From: Streptomyces sp. RFCAC02
GTDB lineage: Bacteria; Actinomycetota; Actinomycetes; Streptomycetales; Streptomycetaceae
Assembly (NCBI RefSeq): GCF_004193175.1
Contig: NZ_SAUH01000001.1
Span: forward strand, 4,115,001-4,179,000
Direction: 5' to 3'
Length of the DNA: 64,000 nucleotides
Shown: positions 25,961-34,623 of the stretch, in pieces
Numbering within the stretch: position 1 is the stretch's first letter
Layout of the letters: each line of letters begins with the position of its first letter
Position numbers and translations under genes: made by a program
Notes under the pieces: generated by a model
Databases searched by the model: none
Seen by the model: the letters and a program-made list of their open reading frames with translations, nothing else
Told to the model about the DNA's origin: nothing

Positions 25961-26493
25961 GCGCCGCAGCGACGGACGGCGGCGCCGCGCCGCTGGTCGG
26001 CATCGTCATGGGGTCCGACTCCGACTGGCCGGTGATGCGGGCCGCCGCCGACGCGCTGGACGAGTTCGGCGTCCCGCACGAGGTGGACGTGGTGTCCGCG
26101 CACCGCATGCCGCACGAGATGCTCGCGTACGGCGGGGCGGCGGCCGACCGGGGGCTGCGGGCGATCATCGCCGGCGCCGGCGGCGCCGCGCACCTGCCGG
26201 GCATGCTGGCGTCCCTCACGCCGCTGCCCGTCATCGGGGTGCCCGTGCCGCTGAAGCACCTCGACGGCATGGACTCGCTGCTGTCCATCGTGCAGATGCC
26301 CGCGGGCGTGCCCGTCGCCACCGTCTCGATCGGCGGCGCGCGCAACGCGGGGCTCCTCGCCGTCCGCATGCTCGCCGCGCACGACGAGGGCCTCCGGATC
26401 CGCATGCGCGCCTTCCAGGAGGGGCTGCGCGAGCAGGCCACGGAGAAGGGCCGCCGGCTGCGGGCCGCCCGCGCCGGCGGGGACGCCGCGTGA
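25957..26493 (+). CDS. purE: N5-carboxyaminoimidazole ribonucleotide mutase
   Basis: 178 residues. The class I PurE core is intact: [14 protein letters not shown] (about 13-26), the SAHR motif in [11 protein letters not shown] (about 45-55) and [12 protein letters not shown] (about 71-82). It converts N5-CAIR to CAIR. The ATG overlaps the purK stop by 4 nt and its own stop overlaps the dipeptidase GTG, so three genes are translated as one operon. It is slightly longer than E. coli PurE owing to N- and C-terminal tails. Confidence 0.96.
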   Translation: MSAAATDGGAAPLVGIVMGSDSDWPVMRAAADALDEFGVPHEVDVVSAHRMPHEMLAYGGAAADRGLRAIIAGAGGAAHLPGMLASLTPLPVIGVPVPLKHLDGMDSLLSIVQMPAGVPVATVSIGGARNAGLLAVRMLAAHDEGLRIRMRAFQEGLREQATEKGRRLRAARAGGDAA

Positions 26494-27695
26494 GCGGGGA
26501 CCGGCTGGCGGAGGCCCGCGCGCTGCTCGCCGACGCCCCCGTCCTGGACGGGCACAACGACCTGCCGTGGGCGCTGCGCGAGCAGGTGGGGTACGACCTC
26601 GACCGGCTCGACATCGCCGGCGACACGTCCGGCCGGCTGCACACGGACCTCGCGCGCCTGCGGGCGGGCGGGGTCGGCGGGCAGTTCTGGTCGGTCTACG
26701 TCGCGGCCGAGTACGCGGGGGAGCGCGCCGTCAGCGCCTGCCTGGAGCAGATCGACGCGGTCGACGCCCTGCTCGCGCGGTACCCGGACGCCCTGCGGCG
26801 CGCCCTGACCGCCGACGACGTGGTGGCGGCGCGGGCCGAGGGCCGTGTCGCGTCCCTCATGGGCGCCGAGGGCGGCCACAGCATCGCCAACTCCCTCGGG
26901 ACCCTGCGCGGGCTGTACCGCCTGGGCGTCCGGTACATGACGCTCACGCACAACAGCACGATCGACTGGGCCGACTCCGCGACGGACGCGCCGCGCCACG
27001 ACGGGCTGAGCGCGTTCGGCGAGGAGGTCGTGCGGGAGATGAACCGCCTCGGCATGCTCGTCGACCTGTCGCACGTCGCGCCCGCCACCATGCGCGACGC
27101 CCTGCGCGTGAGCGAGGCGCCCGTGCTCTTCTCGCACTCCTCGGCGCGCGCCGTGTGCGATCACCCGCGCAACATCCCCGACGACGTGCTCGCCGCGCTG
27201 CCGGGCAACGGCGGCGTGGCCATGGCGACGTTCGTGCCGCAGTTCGTGCTGCCCGGTGCCGCCGAGTGGACGGCCGGCGCGCGGGAGCACCTGCGGGAGC
27301 ACGGTCTCGGCGCGCTGGACACGACCCCGGCGGCGATGCGCGCGCTCGCGGAGTACGAGGAGCGCCGTCCCCGTCCGCGCGCGACGGTGGCGACGGTCGC
27401 GGACCACCTGGACCACATGCGGGAGGTCGCGGGCGTGGACCACCTGGGTCTCGGCGGCGACTACGACGGCACGGCGTACCTGCCGGACGGCCTGGAGGAC
27501 GTCGCCGGCTATCCGCGGCTCGTCGCCGAGCTCCTGGAGCGCCGCTGGTCGGCGGCCGACATCGCGAAGCTGACCTGGCACAACGCGCTCCGGGTCCTGC
27601 GGGACGCCGAGGCCGTCGCGCGGGACGTGTCGGCCCGCAGGGGGCCGTCGTTCGCGACCATCGAGCGGCTGGACGGCCGTCCCGCCGGGGCATGA
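26490..27695 (+). CDS. Membrane-dipeptidase family M19 metallopeptidase
   Basis: 401 residues. Zinc-site motifs of the renal dipeptidase family are present: DGHNDLPW (H22, D24), bridging Glu in GAEGGHS (about 124), SHSSARAVC with the metal His region, and the late GLGGDYDG (about 318-325). It hydrolyses dipeptides, with wide specificity including some D-amino acid and beta-lactam substrates in the family. No signal peptide is visible, so it is probably cytoplasmic. The GTG start overlaps the purE stop by 4 nt, linking it to the purine operon with no obvious biochemical reason. Confidence 0.93.
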   Translation: MSGDRLAEARALLADAPVLDGHNDLPWALREQVGYDLDRLDIAGDTSGRLHTDLARLRAGGVGGQFWSVYVAAEYAGERAVSACLEQIDAVDALLARYPDALRRALTADDVVAARAEGRVASLMGAEGGHSIANSLGTLRGLYRLGVRYMTLTHNSTIDWADSATDAPRHDGLSAFGEEVVREMNRLGMLVDLSHVAPATMRDALRVSEAPVLFSHSSARAVCDHPRNIPDDVLAALPGNGGVAMATFVPQFVLPGAAEWTAGAREHLREHGLGALDTTPAAMRALAEYEERRPRPRATVATVADHLDHMREVAGVDHLGLGGDYDGTAYLPDGLEDVAGYPRLVAELLERRWSAADIAKLTWHNALRVLRDAEAVARDVSARRGPSFATIERLDGRPAGA

Positions 27696-27956
27696 CAACC
27701 TCGGGGCAAATCGGGCATTAACCCCCCAAGTGGTCGGCTGTGACCGGCCCGTGACCGACCTCACTCGCCCCCTCGCCCGCAGGTGGTCGCCGCGTGACGC
27801 GCGTTGACCGGAAACGCCCCATCGAGCCGCCCCGCCTGGGGACTTGACGCAGCGTCACTGAGCCCGACCGCGACCGTGAGTGACATTGTCCGCGCTCAAG
27901 GTGAACGTTCGTGTCGCGGAGTGGCGTTGGTCATGCCCTCTGTGTGCCCCTGTTGC
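27696..27956. other. Non-coding stretch before the riboswitch promoter
   Basis: No credible gene or RNA is seen here. Base composition is less GC-rich than the coding flanks, with several TGAC-containing words (for example 27762-27768 and 27878-27885) but no clear palindrome. It probably contains upstream promoter elements for the riboswitch transcript. Confidence 0.4.
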
Positions 27957-27986
27957 TTGTGTTGTCCGAATTGATCGGCTTAACGT
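27957..27986 (+). promoter_or_regulatory. Possible promoter for the riboswitch transcript
   Basis: TTGTGT (27957-27962) and TAACGT (27981-27986) are separated by 18 bp, giving a start near 27993 just before the riboswitch. The match to the consensus is moderate. Confidence 0.4.
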
Positions 27987-28021
27987 GTCGCCGCGCCGCA
28001 CCTCCGCGGCGCGCCGCTCCC

Positions 28022-28220
28022 GGACGCCGAATCCTGTCACCGGAGGCGGAGACGCAGAACCCTTCCGTATGACAGGAGCGGGGGACCCACTTCCGCCGGT
28101 GCGATCCGTCGCCACCGGCTCGGGGTGAAGCCGCCGACGACCGCCGGGCACAGCAGTGCCCCGGTCCGGGGCGGCCGGGCATCTCCGGCCCGAACCCGAC
28201 AGCTCACCTCGCAGGCGCTG
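28022..28220 (+). ncRNA. c-di-AMP riboswitch (ydaO/yuaA class)
   Basis: The leader carries the conserved blocks of this class in order: CGCCGAATCCTGTC (28025-28038), the GACAGGAGCGGGGGACCCAC core (28071-28090), the GGGGTGAAGCCG block (28122-28133), and a 3' GGCCCGAACCCGACAGCT block (about 28187-28204) ahead of CGCAGGCG. In actinobacteria this class precedes genes for cell-wall hydrolases such as Rpf proteins and M23 peptidases, and ligand binding turns expression off. The gene starts 16 nt later, so translation or termination near 28145-28185 may be the switch point. Exact ends are approximate. Confidence 0.9.
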
Positions 28221-28235
28221 GAGAGGAGCACACCT

Positions 28236-29009
28236 ATGTCCGCACGCGGACGTCACCGCCGCCAGCGCGCCCGTCGCCTCTCGCGCGTCTCCCTGCTGCT
28301 CACCGCCGGCGGCGCCGGCGTCGCCCTGCCGCTGGTCGCGGCGGGCGGGGCGAGCGCCGCGACGCCCGAGACGTACACCGTCCAGGCCGGCGACAGCCTC
28401 TACCGCATAGCCGCCGACCTCGACGTGGACGGCGGCTGGCAGGCCCTGTACGACGCCAACAAGGACGCGATCGGCACCGACCCGGCCCTCATCCACCCCG
28501 GTGAGACCCTGACGCTCGACGCCTCCGCCGCCGGCGGGGACGACAGTGCCGACGCCGCCGCCACCGCCTCGACCACCGCCGCCGACGCGGGCGACACCGC
28601 CTCGACCGGGTACGCCGCCCCGGTGGCCGGTGTCCAGGGCTCCGGGTACGGCACCGCCGGTTCCCTGTGGGCCTCCGGCCACCACACCGGCGCGGACTTC
28701 CCCGTCGCGACCGGCACCCCGGTGTCCGCCATCACCGACGGCGAGGTCGTCGCCGCCGGCATGGTCAGCAGCTACGGCAACCAGGTCGTCATCAAGCACG
28801 CCGACGGCCACTACAGCCAGTACGCCCACCTGTCGTCGATCTCCGTCTCGGTCGGCGAGAGCGTCAGCACCGGCCAGCAGATCGGCCTCTCCGGCGCCAC
28901 CGGCAACGTCACCGGCCCGCACCTGCACTTCGAGGTGCGCACCGGTCCCGACTACGGCTCCGACATCGACCCGATCGCGTTCCTCGCGGAGCACGGCGTC
29001 ACGGCCTGA
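28236..29009 (+). CDS. Secreted LysM and M23 peptidase (peptidoglycan hydrolase)
   Basis: 257 residues. Signal peptide 1-41 (basic RHRRQRARR, hydrophobic core, cut after GASA); LysM domain (about 46-93, YTVQAGDSLYRIA) for peptidoglycan binding; Ser/Thr/Ala linker; M23 domain (about 126-250) with zinc ligands H150 and D154 in HTGAD and H231 in HLHFE, with H199 in the YAHL motif. It would cut peptide cross-links outside the cell. GAGAGGAG precedes the ATG at 28236. Control by the c-di-AMP riboswitch just upstream fits known practice for wall hydrolases needed at growth or germination. A terminator follows. Confidence 0.95.
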   Translation: MSARGRHRRQRARRLSRVSLLLTAGGAGVALPLVAAGGASAATPETYTVQAGDSLYRIAADLDVDGGWQALYDANKDAIGTDPALIHPGETLTLDASAAGGDDSADAAATASTTAADAGDTASTGYAAPVAGVQGSGYGTAGSLWASGHHTGADFPVATGTPVSAITDGEVVAAGMVSSYGNQVVIKHADGHYSQYAHLSSISVSVGESVSTGQQIGLSGATGNVTGPHLHFEVRTGPDYGSDIDPIAFLAEHGVTA

Positions 29010-29061
29010 GTGACGCGCGCGCCGCGCGGCCCGTCCCCGCGCGGCGCCCGTCCCGGGAAAG

Positions 29062-29101
29062 GGAGGGGCGGGTTCCGGCAGCCGCCGGCACCCGCCCCTC
29101 C
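29062..29101. terminator. Bidirectional hairpin
   Basis: Perfect 12-bp arms 29062-29073 and 29090-29101 with an inner CCGG stem, between the M23 gene and the convergent ABC permease gene. Confidence 0.75.
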
Positions 29102-29123
29102 GCCGTTCCCGCCGCCGGGCCGG

Positions 29124-29942
29124 TCAGCGGCCGAGCGCCTGGAAGCGGCGCACGGACAGCGGCGCGAAGACCGCCGTGAGCACGACCGGCCACAGGATCG
29201 CGAGCAGCAGCGCGTGGTCCGACGCCCAGGTCCCGCCGACCACGCCGGGGTTGCCGAACAGGTCGCGCAGCGCGGTGACCGTGGCGGACAGCGGGTTCCA
29301 CTCCGAGACGGCGCCCAGCCAGTCGGGCATCAGCTCGGGTGACGTGAAGACGTTCGACAGGGCCGTCAGGGGGAAGGCCAGCGGGAAGACGATGCCGCCG
29401 ACCATCTCCTCGCTGCGCACCACCAGGCCCATCCAGATCCCGATCCAGGTGATCGCCACCCGCAGCAGGAGCACCAGCGCCAGGGCGAGCAGCACCCGGC
29501 CCACGCCGCGGTGCCACTCCCAGCCGACCAGCAGGCCGCAGACCACCACGACCGCCAGCTCCACGAGCGCGCGCAGCAGGTCGGCCAGGCTGCGCCCCAC
29601 CAGCAGCGCGGAGCGGGCCATCGGCATGGAGCGGAACCTGTCCACGACGCCGCGCGACACGTCACCCGCCATCGCCGATCCGGTGGCGCCCATGCCGTAG
29701 AGCATCGTCATCGCGAAGACGCCGGGCACGAGGAACTCCCGGTATCCGCCTCCGCCCGCCACCGACATGCCGCTGCCGAAGACGTACCCGAAGACCAGGA
29801 CGAACATGATGGGCAGCGCGAAGTAGAGCACCGCCTCCTCCGGCTGGCGCACCACGTGGGCCATGTACCGGCGGGTCATGATCAGGCCGTCCGCGGTGGC
29901 CGACCGCCGCCGCAGGGACTCGTTCGCCGTCGTCGCGCTCAT
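29124..29942 (-). CDS. ABC-2 type transporter permease (DrrB-like)
   Basis: 272 residues with six membrane helices (about 38-58, 72-92, 122-145, 152-175, 185-205, 245-262). The ABC-2 core includes VDRFRSMPMARSALLVGRSLAD. It is the membrane half of a DrrAB-type exporter, whose ATPase gene overlaps this start by 4 nt on the same strand. DrrB-like pumps extrude hydrophobic antibiotics or lipids. The adjacent divergent TetR regulator suggests substrate-induced expression. Confidence 0.92.
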   Translation of the reverse strand: MSATTANESLRRRSATADGLIMTRRYMAHVVRQPEEAVLYFALPIMFVLVFGYVFGSGMSVAGGGGYREFLVPGVFAMTMLYGMGATGSAMAGDVSRGVVDRFRSMPMARSALLVGRSLADLLRALVELAVVVVCGLLVGWEWHRGVGRVLLALALVLLLRVAITWIGIWMGLVVRSEEMVGGIVFPLAFPLTALSNVFTSPELMPDWLGAVSEWNPLSATVTALRDLFGNPGVVGGTWASDHALLLAILWPVVLTAVFAPLSVRRFQALGR

Positions 29943-30928
29943 GCCGCCCGCTCCTCGCTCGCGCGCTGCTGTGTGGTGTGGCCGGTGAGGTGCAGGAACG
30001 CCTCGTCCAGCGTGGGACGCCGGGTCCCGATGTCCTCGATGGCGATACGGGTGCCGTGCAGCGCGCGCACGACTTCGGTCAGCGCGTGGACATGGTCCGT
30101 CACCGGGGTGCTCACGCGCCGGGTGTCGGGGTCGGTCTCGGGCTGCTCGCCGGGCGCGGTGACCCGGCCGAGCAGGGCGGCGACATCGGCGAGGTCGGCG
30201 GCGTCGCGGACGACGACCTCGATCCGGTCGCCGCCCAGGCGGGCCTTGAGGTCGTCGGCCGTGCCCTCGGCCACGACGCGTCCCGCGTCGATGACGGAGA
30301 TGCGGTCGGCGAGCTGGTCGGCCTCCTCCAGGTACTGGGTGGTCAGCAGCACGGTCGTCCCGTCGGCGACGAGGGACCGGACGGCGTCCCACACCTGCGT
30401 GCGGCTGCGCGGGTCGAGCCCGGTGGTCGGCTCGTCGAGGAACAGGACCTCGGGCGTGCGCACCATGCTGGCCGCCAGGTCGAGGCGCCGCCGCATGCCG
30501 CCCGAGTACGTGCCCGCGTTGCGGCCGGCCGCCTCGGTGAGGCCGAAGCGTTCCAGCAGTTCGTCCGCCCGGCGGTGGGCGGCGCGGGGGCGCAGCCGGT
30601 GCAGGCGGCAGAAGAGGACGAGGTTCTGCCGGCCGCTGAGCATCTCGTCGACGGCGGCGTACTGGCCGGTGAGCGCGATGCGCGCCCGTACCTCGTCGGG
30701 CCGGCGGGCCACGTCGAAGCCGCACACCTCGGCGCGGCCGGCGTCGTGGCGCAGCAGGGTCGCCAGTGTCCGGACGACGGTGGTCTTGCCGGCGCCGTTC
30801 GGGCCGAGCAGCCCGTGCACGGTGCCGGCCGGGACGGTGAGCGAGAGGCCGTCGAGCGCGGTGTTCCCCTTGTTCTTGCCGCCATACCGCTTGCGCAGCC
30901 CATCGGCTGCTATGGCGTGATCCGCCAT
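29939..30928 (-). CDS. ABC transporter ATP-binding protein (DrrA-like)
   Basis: 329 residues. Walker A GPNGAGKTT (about 41-49), Q-loop TGQYAAVDE, signature TYSGGMRRRLDLA, Walker B VLFLDEPTTGLDP and H-loop region TTQYLEEAD: His is replaced by Gln, as in DrrA-type ATPases. The C-terminal 90 residues form the DrrA extension ending RRPTLDEAFLHLTGH. It forms an operon with the ABC-2 permease. The divergent operator region lies 16 nt upstream of the start. Confidence 0.94.
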   Translation of the reverse strand: MADHAIAADGLRKRYGGKNKGNTALDGLSLTVPAGTVHGLLGPNGAGKTTVVRTLATLLRHDAGRAEVCGFDVARRPDEVRARIALTGQYAAVDEMLSGRQNLVLFCRLHRLRPRAAHRRADELLERFGLTEAAGRNAGTYSGGMRRRLDLAASMVRTPEVLFLDEPTTGLDPRSRTQVWDAVRSLVADGTTVLLTTQYLEEADQLADRISVIDAGRVVAEGTADDLKARLGGDRIEVVVRDAADLADVAALLGRVTAPGEQPETDPDTRRVSTPVTDHVHALTEVVRALHGTRIAIEDIGTRRPTLDEAFLHLTGHTTQQRASEERAA

Positions 30929-30943
30929 GAGATGCCCCCAAGC

Positions 30944-31000
30944 AACTGTGTACGGCAGAAACTGTTTATGCCGTAGACTCGGTGTACACCATACACAGTT
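30944..31000. promoter_or_regulatory. Divergent operator between exporter and TetR regulator
   Basis: AACTGTGTA (30944-30952) is inversely repeated as TACACAGTT (30992-31000), with a perfect GGTGTACACC palindrome (30981-30990) and CGGCA/TGCCG half-sites between. This AT-rich, symmetric block sits between starts 30928 and 31053 and is a probable TetR operator covering both promoters. A TAGGAT at 31003-31008 could be a rightward -10. Confidence 0.65.
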
Positions 31001-31052
31001 TTAGGATGGCGTCAAACGGCGACCGCCGGCCGGGCGAGGGGAAGGAACGGGG

Positions 31053-31817
31053 ATGGCGACCGAGCCGAAGGGCGGACGGGACCCGCAGTACCTGCTCGAT
31101 CTGCTGTGGCGCACGCACCGGCCGGGGAGGCGGGGGCCGCGCGGCAGCCTCACGCTCGACCAGATCGTGGCCGCCGCGATCGAGGTGGCGCGCGAGGTGG
31201 GGATCGCCGGCCTCTCGATGCGGAAGGTCGCCGAGCGGCTCGGCGTCACGACCATGTCCCTCTACCGGTACGTCCCGTCGAAGGACGATCTGCTCGACCT
31301 CATGTTCGAATCGGTCACGGGGCAGCCGGACGCCGACGACTGGCCGACGACCTGGCGCGAGGGCCTGGCCGCCTACGCCCTCGCGATGCGCGAACTGATG
31401 CTGGCCGACGACTGGCTGCTCGACATCCCCATCGGCGGCCCCCCGATGGGGCCGAACAACCTCGCGTGGATGGAGGCGGCGCTCTCCTGCATGCAGGACT
31501 CGGGCCTCACCGAGGACGAGAAGCTCGGCGTCCTCATGGTCGTCAGCGGATTCGCGCTCAACGAGGTGCGCCAGGAGGTCTCCCTCAAGCGGGCCGCTCC
31601 GCGCACCGGCGTCGCCTACCAGGAGTGGGGCGCGGCGTACCAGCGCATGCTGGGGCGCGTCATCGACGACCCCCGCTACCCGGCCCTCGCCCGCCTCGTG
31701 CGGAGCGGTGTCTTCGACGACGACCGGTCCACCCCGGAGCAGGACTTCCTCTGGGGTCTTTCCTTCATCCTCGACGGGGTGGCGGCGACGCTCGCCGCCC
31801 GCGCGGCGGCCGGCTGA
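31053..31817 (+). CDS. TetR-family regulator (TetR_C-like ligand domain)
   Basis: 254 residues. DNA-binding domain about 30-80 with IVAAAIEVAREVGIAGLS and the recognition helix VTTMSLYRYVPSK, then a TetR_C_1-type C-terminal domain (about 95-235), the branch that includes TetR and many DrrAB-linked repressors. Divergent from the DrrA-like gene with a shared symmetric operator, so probably represses the exporter until ligand binds. AAGGAACGGGG precedes the ATG. Confidence 0.93.
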   Translation: MATEPKGGRDPQYLLDLLWRTHRPGRRGPRGSLTLDQIVAAAIEVAREVGIAGLSMRKVAERLGVTTMSLYRYVPSKDDLLDLMFESVTGQPDADDWPTTWREGLAAYALAMRELMLADDWLLDIPIGGPPMGPNNLAWMEAALSCMQDSGLTEDEKLGVLMVVSGFALNEVRQEVSLKRAAPRTGVAYQEWGAAYQRMLGRVIDDPRYPALARLVRSGVFDDDRSTPEQDFLWGLSFILDGVAATLAARAAAG

Positions 31818-31820
31818 TCG

Positions 31821-31851
31821 CGCCGCGGCCCCCGGGCGGGGGGCCGCGGCG
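31821..31851. terminator. Perfect 13-bp hairpin
   Basis: Arms 31821-31833 and 31839-31851 around a 5-nt loop, between the convergent TetR and acyl-CoA dehydrogenase genes, 9 nt from the latter's stop. Confidence 0.75.
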
Positions 31852-31860
31852 GAGGCGCCG

Positions 31861-33021
31861 TTACGGCAGGTTCCTCGCCATGACGAGGCGCTGGACCTGG
31901 TTCGTGCCCTCGTAGATCTGCGTGATCTTCGCGTCGCGCATCATGCGCTCCACCGGGTAGTCCCGCGTGTAGCCGTAGCCGCCGAGGAGCTGCACCGCGT
32001 CCGTCGTGATCTCCATCGCGGCGTCCGAGGCGAAGCACTTCGCCGCCGCGCCGAAGAACGTGAGGTCGCCGTCGTTCCGCTCCGACTTAGCCGCCGCCGC
32101 GTACGTGAGCTGCCGCGCCGCCTCCAGCTTCATCGCCATGTCCGCGAGCATGAACTGCACGCCCTGGAAGTCCCCGACCGGCCTGCCGAACTGCTTGCGC
32201 TCCCGCACGTACCCCTTGGCGTAGTCCAGCGCCCCCTGCGCGATGCCGACGGCCTGCGCCGCGATCGTGATCCGCGTGTGGTCCAGCGTGCGCATCGCCG
32301 TCGCGAAGCCCGTGCCCTCCTCGCCGATCATCCGGTCGGCCGGGACGCGCACGTGGTCCAGGTACACCTCGCGGGTCGGCGAGCCCTTGATGCCGAGCTT
32401 CTTCTCCGGCGCGCCGAACGACACCCCCTCGTCGTCCTTCTCCACGACGAACGCCGAGATCCCGCCGCGCGTGCGCTTGTCCGGGTTCGTGACGGCCATG
32501 ACGGTGTAGTAGTCGGAGACGCCGGCGTTGGTGATCCAGCGCTTCACACCGTTCAGGACGTACGCGTCGCCGTCGCGCACGGCGCGGGTGCGCATGCCGC
32601 CGGCGTCCGAGCCCGCGTCCGGCTCCGACAGGCAGTAGGAGAACATCGCCTCGCCCCGCGCCAGCGGCGCCATGTAACGCGCCCGCAGCTCGGGCGACCC
32701 GGCCAGCAGCACCGGCAGCGACCCCAGCTTGTTCACCGCGGGGATGAGCGACGAGGACGCGCACACCCGCGCCACCTCCTCGATCACGATGACGGTGGCG
32801 AGGGCGTCCGCGCCCGCCCCGCCGTACTCCTCCGGCACGTGGACGGCGTGCAGGTCGTTCGACACCAGCGCGTCCAGCGCCTCCGCCGGGAAACGGCCCT
32901 CCTCGTCCACCGCCGCGGCGTGCGGCGCGATCTTCGCCTCGGCCAGGGCGCGGACCGAGGCCCGCAGCATGTCGTGCTCCTCGGCGGGGCGGTAGAGGTC
33001 GAAGTCTGCGGCTCCTGGCAC
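31861..33021 (-). CDS. Acyl-CoA dehydrogenase
   Basis: 386 residues, the standard length. FAD/substrate motifs are complete: YCLSEPDAGSDAGGMRTRA, WITNAGVSDYYTV, RTLDHTRI, and the C-terminal DAVQLLGGYGYTRDYPVERMMRDAKITQIYEGTNQVQR (in part; residues about 335-378) with the catalytic base E371. It oxidises an acyl-CoA to the 2-enoyl-CoA, passing electrons to ETF. The GTG start at 33021 has AAGGAG 8 nt upstream. Divergent from the UDP-glucose dehydrogenase gene. Chain-length specificity unknown. Confidence 0.95.
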   Translation of the reverse strand: MPGAADFDLYRPAEEHDMLRASVRALAEAKIAPHAAAVDEEGRFPAEALDALVSNDLHAVHVPEEYGGAGADALATVIVIEEVARVCASSSLIPAVNKLGSLPVLLAGSPELRARYMAPLARGEAMFSYCLSEPDAGSDAGGMRTRAVRDGDAYVLNGVKRWITNAGVSDYYTVMAVTNPDKRTRGGISAFVVEKDDEGVSFGAPEKKLGIKGSPTREVYLDHVRVPADRMIGEEGTGFATAMRTLDHTRITIAAQAVGIAQGALDYAKGYVRERKQFGRPVGDFQGVQFMLADMAMKLEAARQLTYAAAAKSERNDGDLTFFGAAAKCFASDAAMEITTDAVQLLGGYGYTRDYPVERMMRDAKITQIYEGTNQVQRLVMARNLP

Positions 33022-33163
33022 GGTCCCAACTCCTTGCTGACGCCTGCCGACGTCCTGGGCGACGTTATGACTGTCGAGTAACTAAAGCGCACGGTCACAC
33101 CCACGGGCAACGGGCGCCGCGCACCCCGTGGCCCGGTCGCGCCCTGGGGCTATGCTCGGGCGC

Positions 33164-34510
33164 GTGAACAGCCCGACGAAGATCACGGTCATCGGCCTCG
33201 GCTACCTCGGGGCCACGCACGCGGCGGCCATGGCGGAGATGGGGTTCGAGGTCCTCGGCCTCGACATCGTGCCGGAGAAGACCGAGGAGCTGGCCCGCGG
33301 CCGCTCCCCGATCTACGAGCCGGGCCTCGAGGACCTGCTGCGCCGCCATGTCGCCGGACTCCCGGACTCCACCGGGCGCCTGTCGTTCACCACCTCGTGG
33401 GCCGACCTCGCGGCCTTCGGCGACGTGCACTTCATCTGCGTCAACACCCCCCAGCGCGCGGGGGAGTACGCCTGCGACATGTCGTACGTCGAGGCCGCGG
33501 TCGAGTCGCTCGCGCCGCACCTGGACCGGCCGGCCCTCGTCGTCGGCAAGTCGACGGTCCCGGTCGGCAGCGCGGCACGGCTCACCCGCCGCCTCGTCGA
33601 ACTCGCCCCGGCCGGCGAGGCGGCCGAGCTGGCGTGGAACCCCGAGTTCCTCCGCGAGGGCTACGCCGTGGAGGACACCCTGCGGCCCGACCGCATCGTC
33701 GCCGGCTGCCCGAGCGAGCGCGCCGAGACGCTGCTGCGCGAGGTGTACGCGCGCCCCATCGCGGCCGGATCGCCGTTCCTCGTCACCGACCTGCCGACCG
33801 CCGAGCTGGTCAAGTCGGCCGCCAACGCGTTCCTCTCCACCAAGATCTCCTTCATCAACGCCATGGCCGAGATCTGCGAGGCCGCCGACGGCGATGTCGT
33901 GATGCTCGCCGAGGCCCTCGGGCACGACGACCGGATCGGGAAGAAGTTCCTCCAGGCCGGCATCGGCTTCGGCGGCGGCTGCCTGCCCAAGGACATCCGC
34001 GCCTTCATGGCACGCGCCGGCGAACTGGGCGTCGCCGACGCGGTGTCGTTCCTCCGCGAGATCGACTCCATCAACATGCGCCGCCGCGGCGCCATGGTCG
34101 AGCTGACGAAGGAGACGCTCGGCGGCACCCTGCTGGGCAAGCGCGTCGCCGTCCTCGGCGCCGCGTTCAAGCCGGACTCCGACGACGTGCGGGACTCCCC
34201 GGCCCTCAACATCGCGGGCCAGCTCCACCTGCAGGGCGCCCAGGTCACGGTCTTCGACCCCAAGGCCAACGAGAACGCGCGCCGCGTCTTCCCGACGCTC
34301 CGCTACGCCGGGACGGCCATCGAGGCGGCCGAGCACGCCGACGCCGTCCTGCACCTGACGCCGTGGCGCGCGTTCCGCGAGCTCGACCCGGAGGCCGTCG
34401 GCGAGGTCGTCGCCGAACGCCGCATCCTCGACGGCCGCAACACCCTCGACCCCGAGCTGTGGCGCAAGGCCGGCTGGACGTACCGCGCCCTCGGGCGGCC
34501 CACCGCCTGA
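33164..34510 (+). CDS. UDP-glucose/GDP-mannose dehydrogenase family protein
   Basis: 448 residues. N-terminal NAD-binding ITVIGLGYLGATHA (about 6-19), central helix KSAANAFLSTKISFINAMAE, catalytic C273 in GFGGGCLPKD, and C-terminal VAVLGAAFKPDSDDVRDSPA. It oxidises a nucleotide sugar, most likely UDP-glucose to UDP-glucuronate, for envelope or secondary polymers. The GTG at 33164 follows a TATGCT box (33151-33156) by 7 nt and lacks a Shine-Dalgarno sequence, so probably leaderless; 12 codons upstream in frame were excluded for that reason. A 30-nt perfect palindrome follows. Confidence 0.93.
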   Translation: MNSPTKITVIGLGYLGATHAAAMAEMGFEVLGLDIVPEKTEELARGRSPIYEPGLEDLLRRHVAGLPDSTGRLSFTTSWADLAAFGDVHFICVNTPQRAGEYACDMSYVEAAVESLAPHLDRPALVVGKSTVPVGSAARLTRRLVELAPAGEAAELAWNPEFLREGYAVEDTLRPDRIVAGCPSERAETLLREVYARPIAAGSPFLVTDLPTAELVKSAANAFLSTKISFINAMAEICEAADGDVVMLAEALGHDDRIGKKFLQAGIGFGGGCLPKDIRAFMARAGELGVADAVSFLREIDSINMRRRGAMVELTKETLGGTLLGKRVAVLGAAFKPDSDDVRDSPALNIAGQLHLQGAQVTVFDPKANENARRVFPTLRYAGTAIEAAEHADAVLHLTPWRAFRELDPEAVGEVVAERRILDGRNTLDPELWRKAGWTYRALGRPTA

Positions 34511-34543
34511 CGACCGGCGCCGCACGGCGCCCGCGGACACCAC

Positions 34544-34573
34544 CGCCCCGGGGACCGGCCGGTCCCCGGGGCG
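34544..34573. terminator. 30-nt perfect palindrome, terminator
   Basis: The 30 bases are fully self-complementary (arms 34544-34556 and 34561-34573 with GGCC centre) and are followed by CTTTCCC. It lies 33 nt after the dehydrogenase stop and 38 nt before the permease -10, isolating the two genes. Confidence 0.8.
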
Positions 34574-34623
34574 CTTTCCCGACCGCGCATTTGCCCGACG
34601 GTTTGTGCGCTAGGGTCCGGGGC

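Noticed and set aside
29939..30928. Loss of activity in the DrrA-like ATPase because the H-loop His is Gln
   Set aside because: Gln at this position (TTQYLEEAD) is normal in the DrrA branch.
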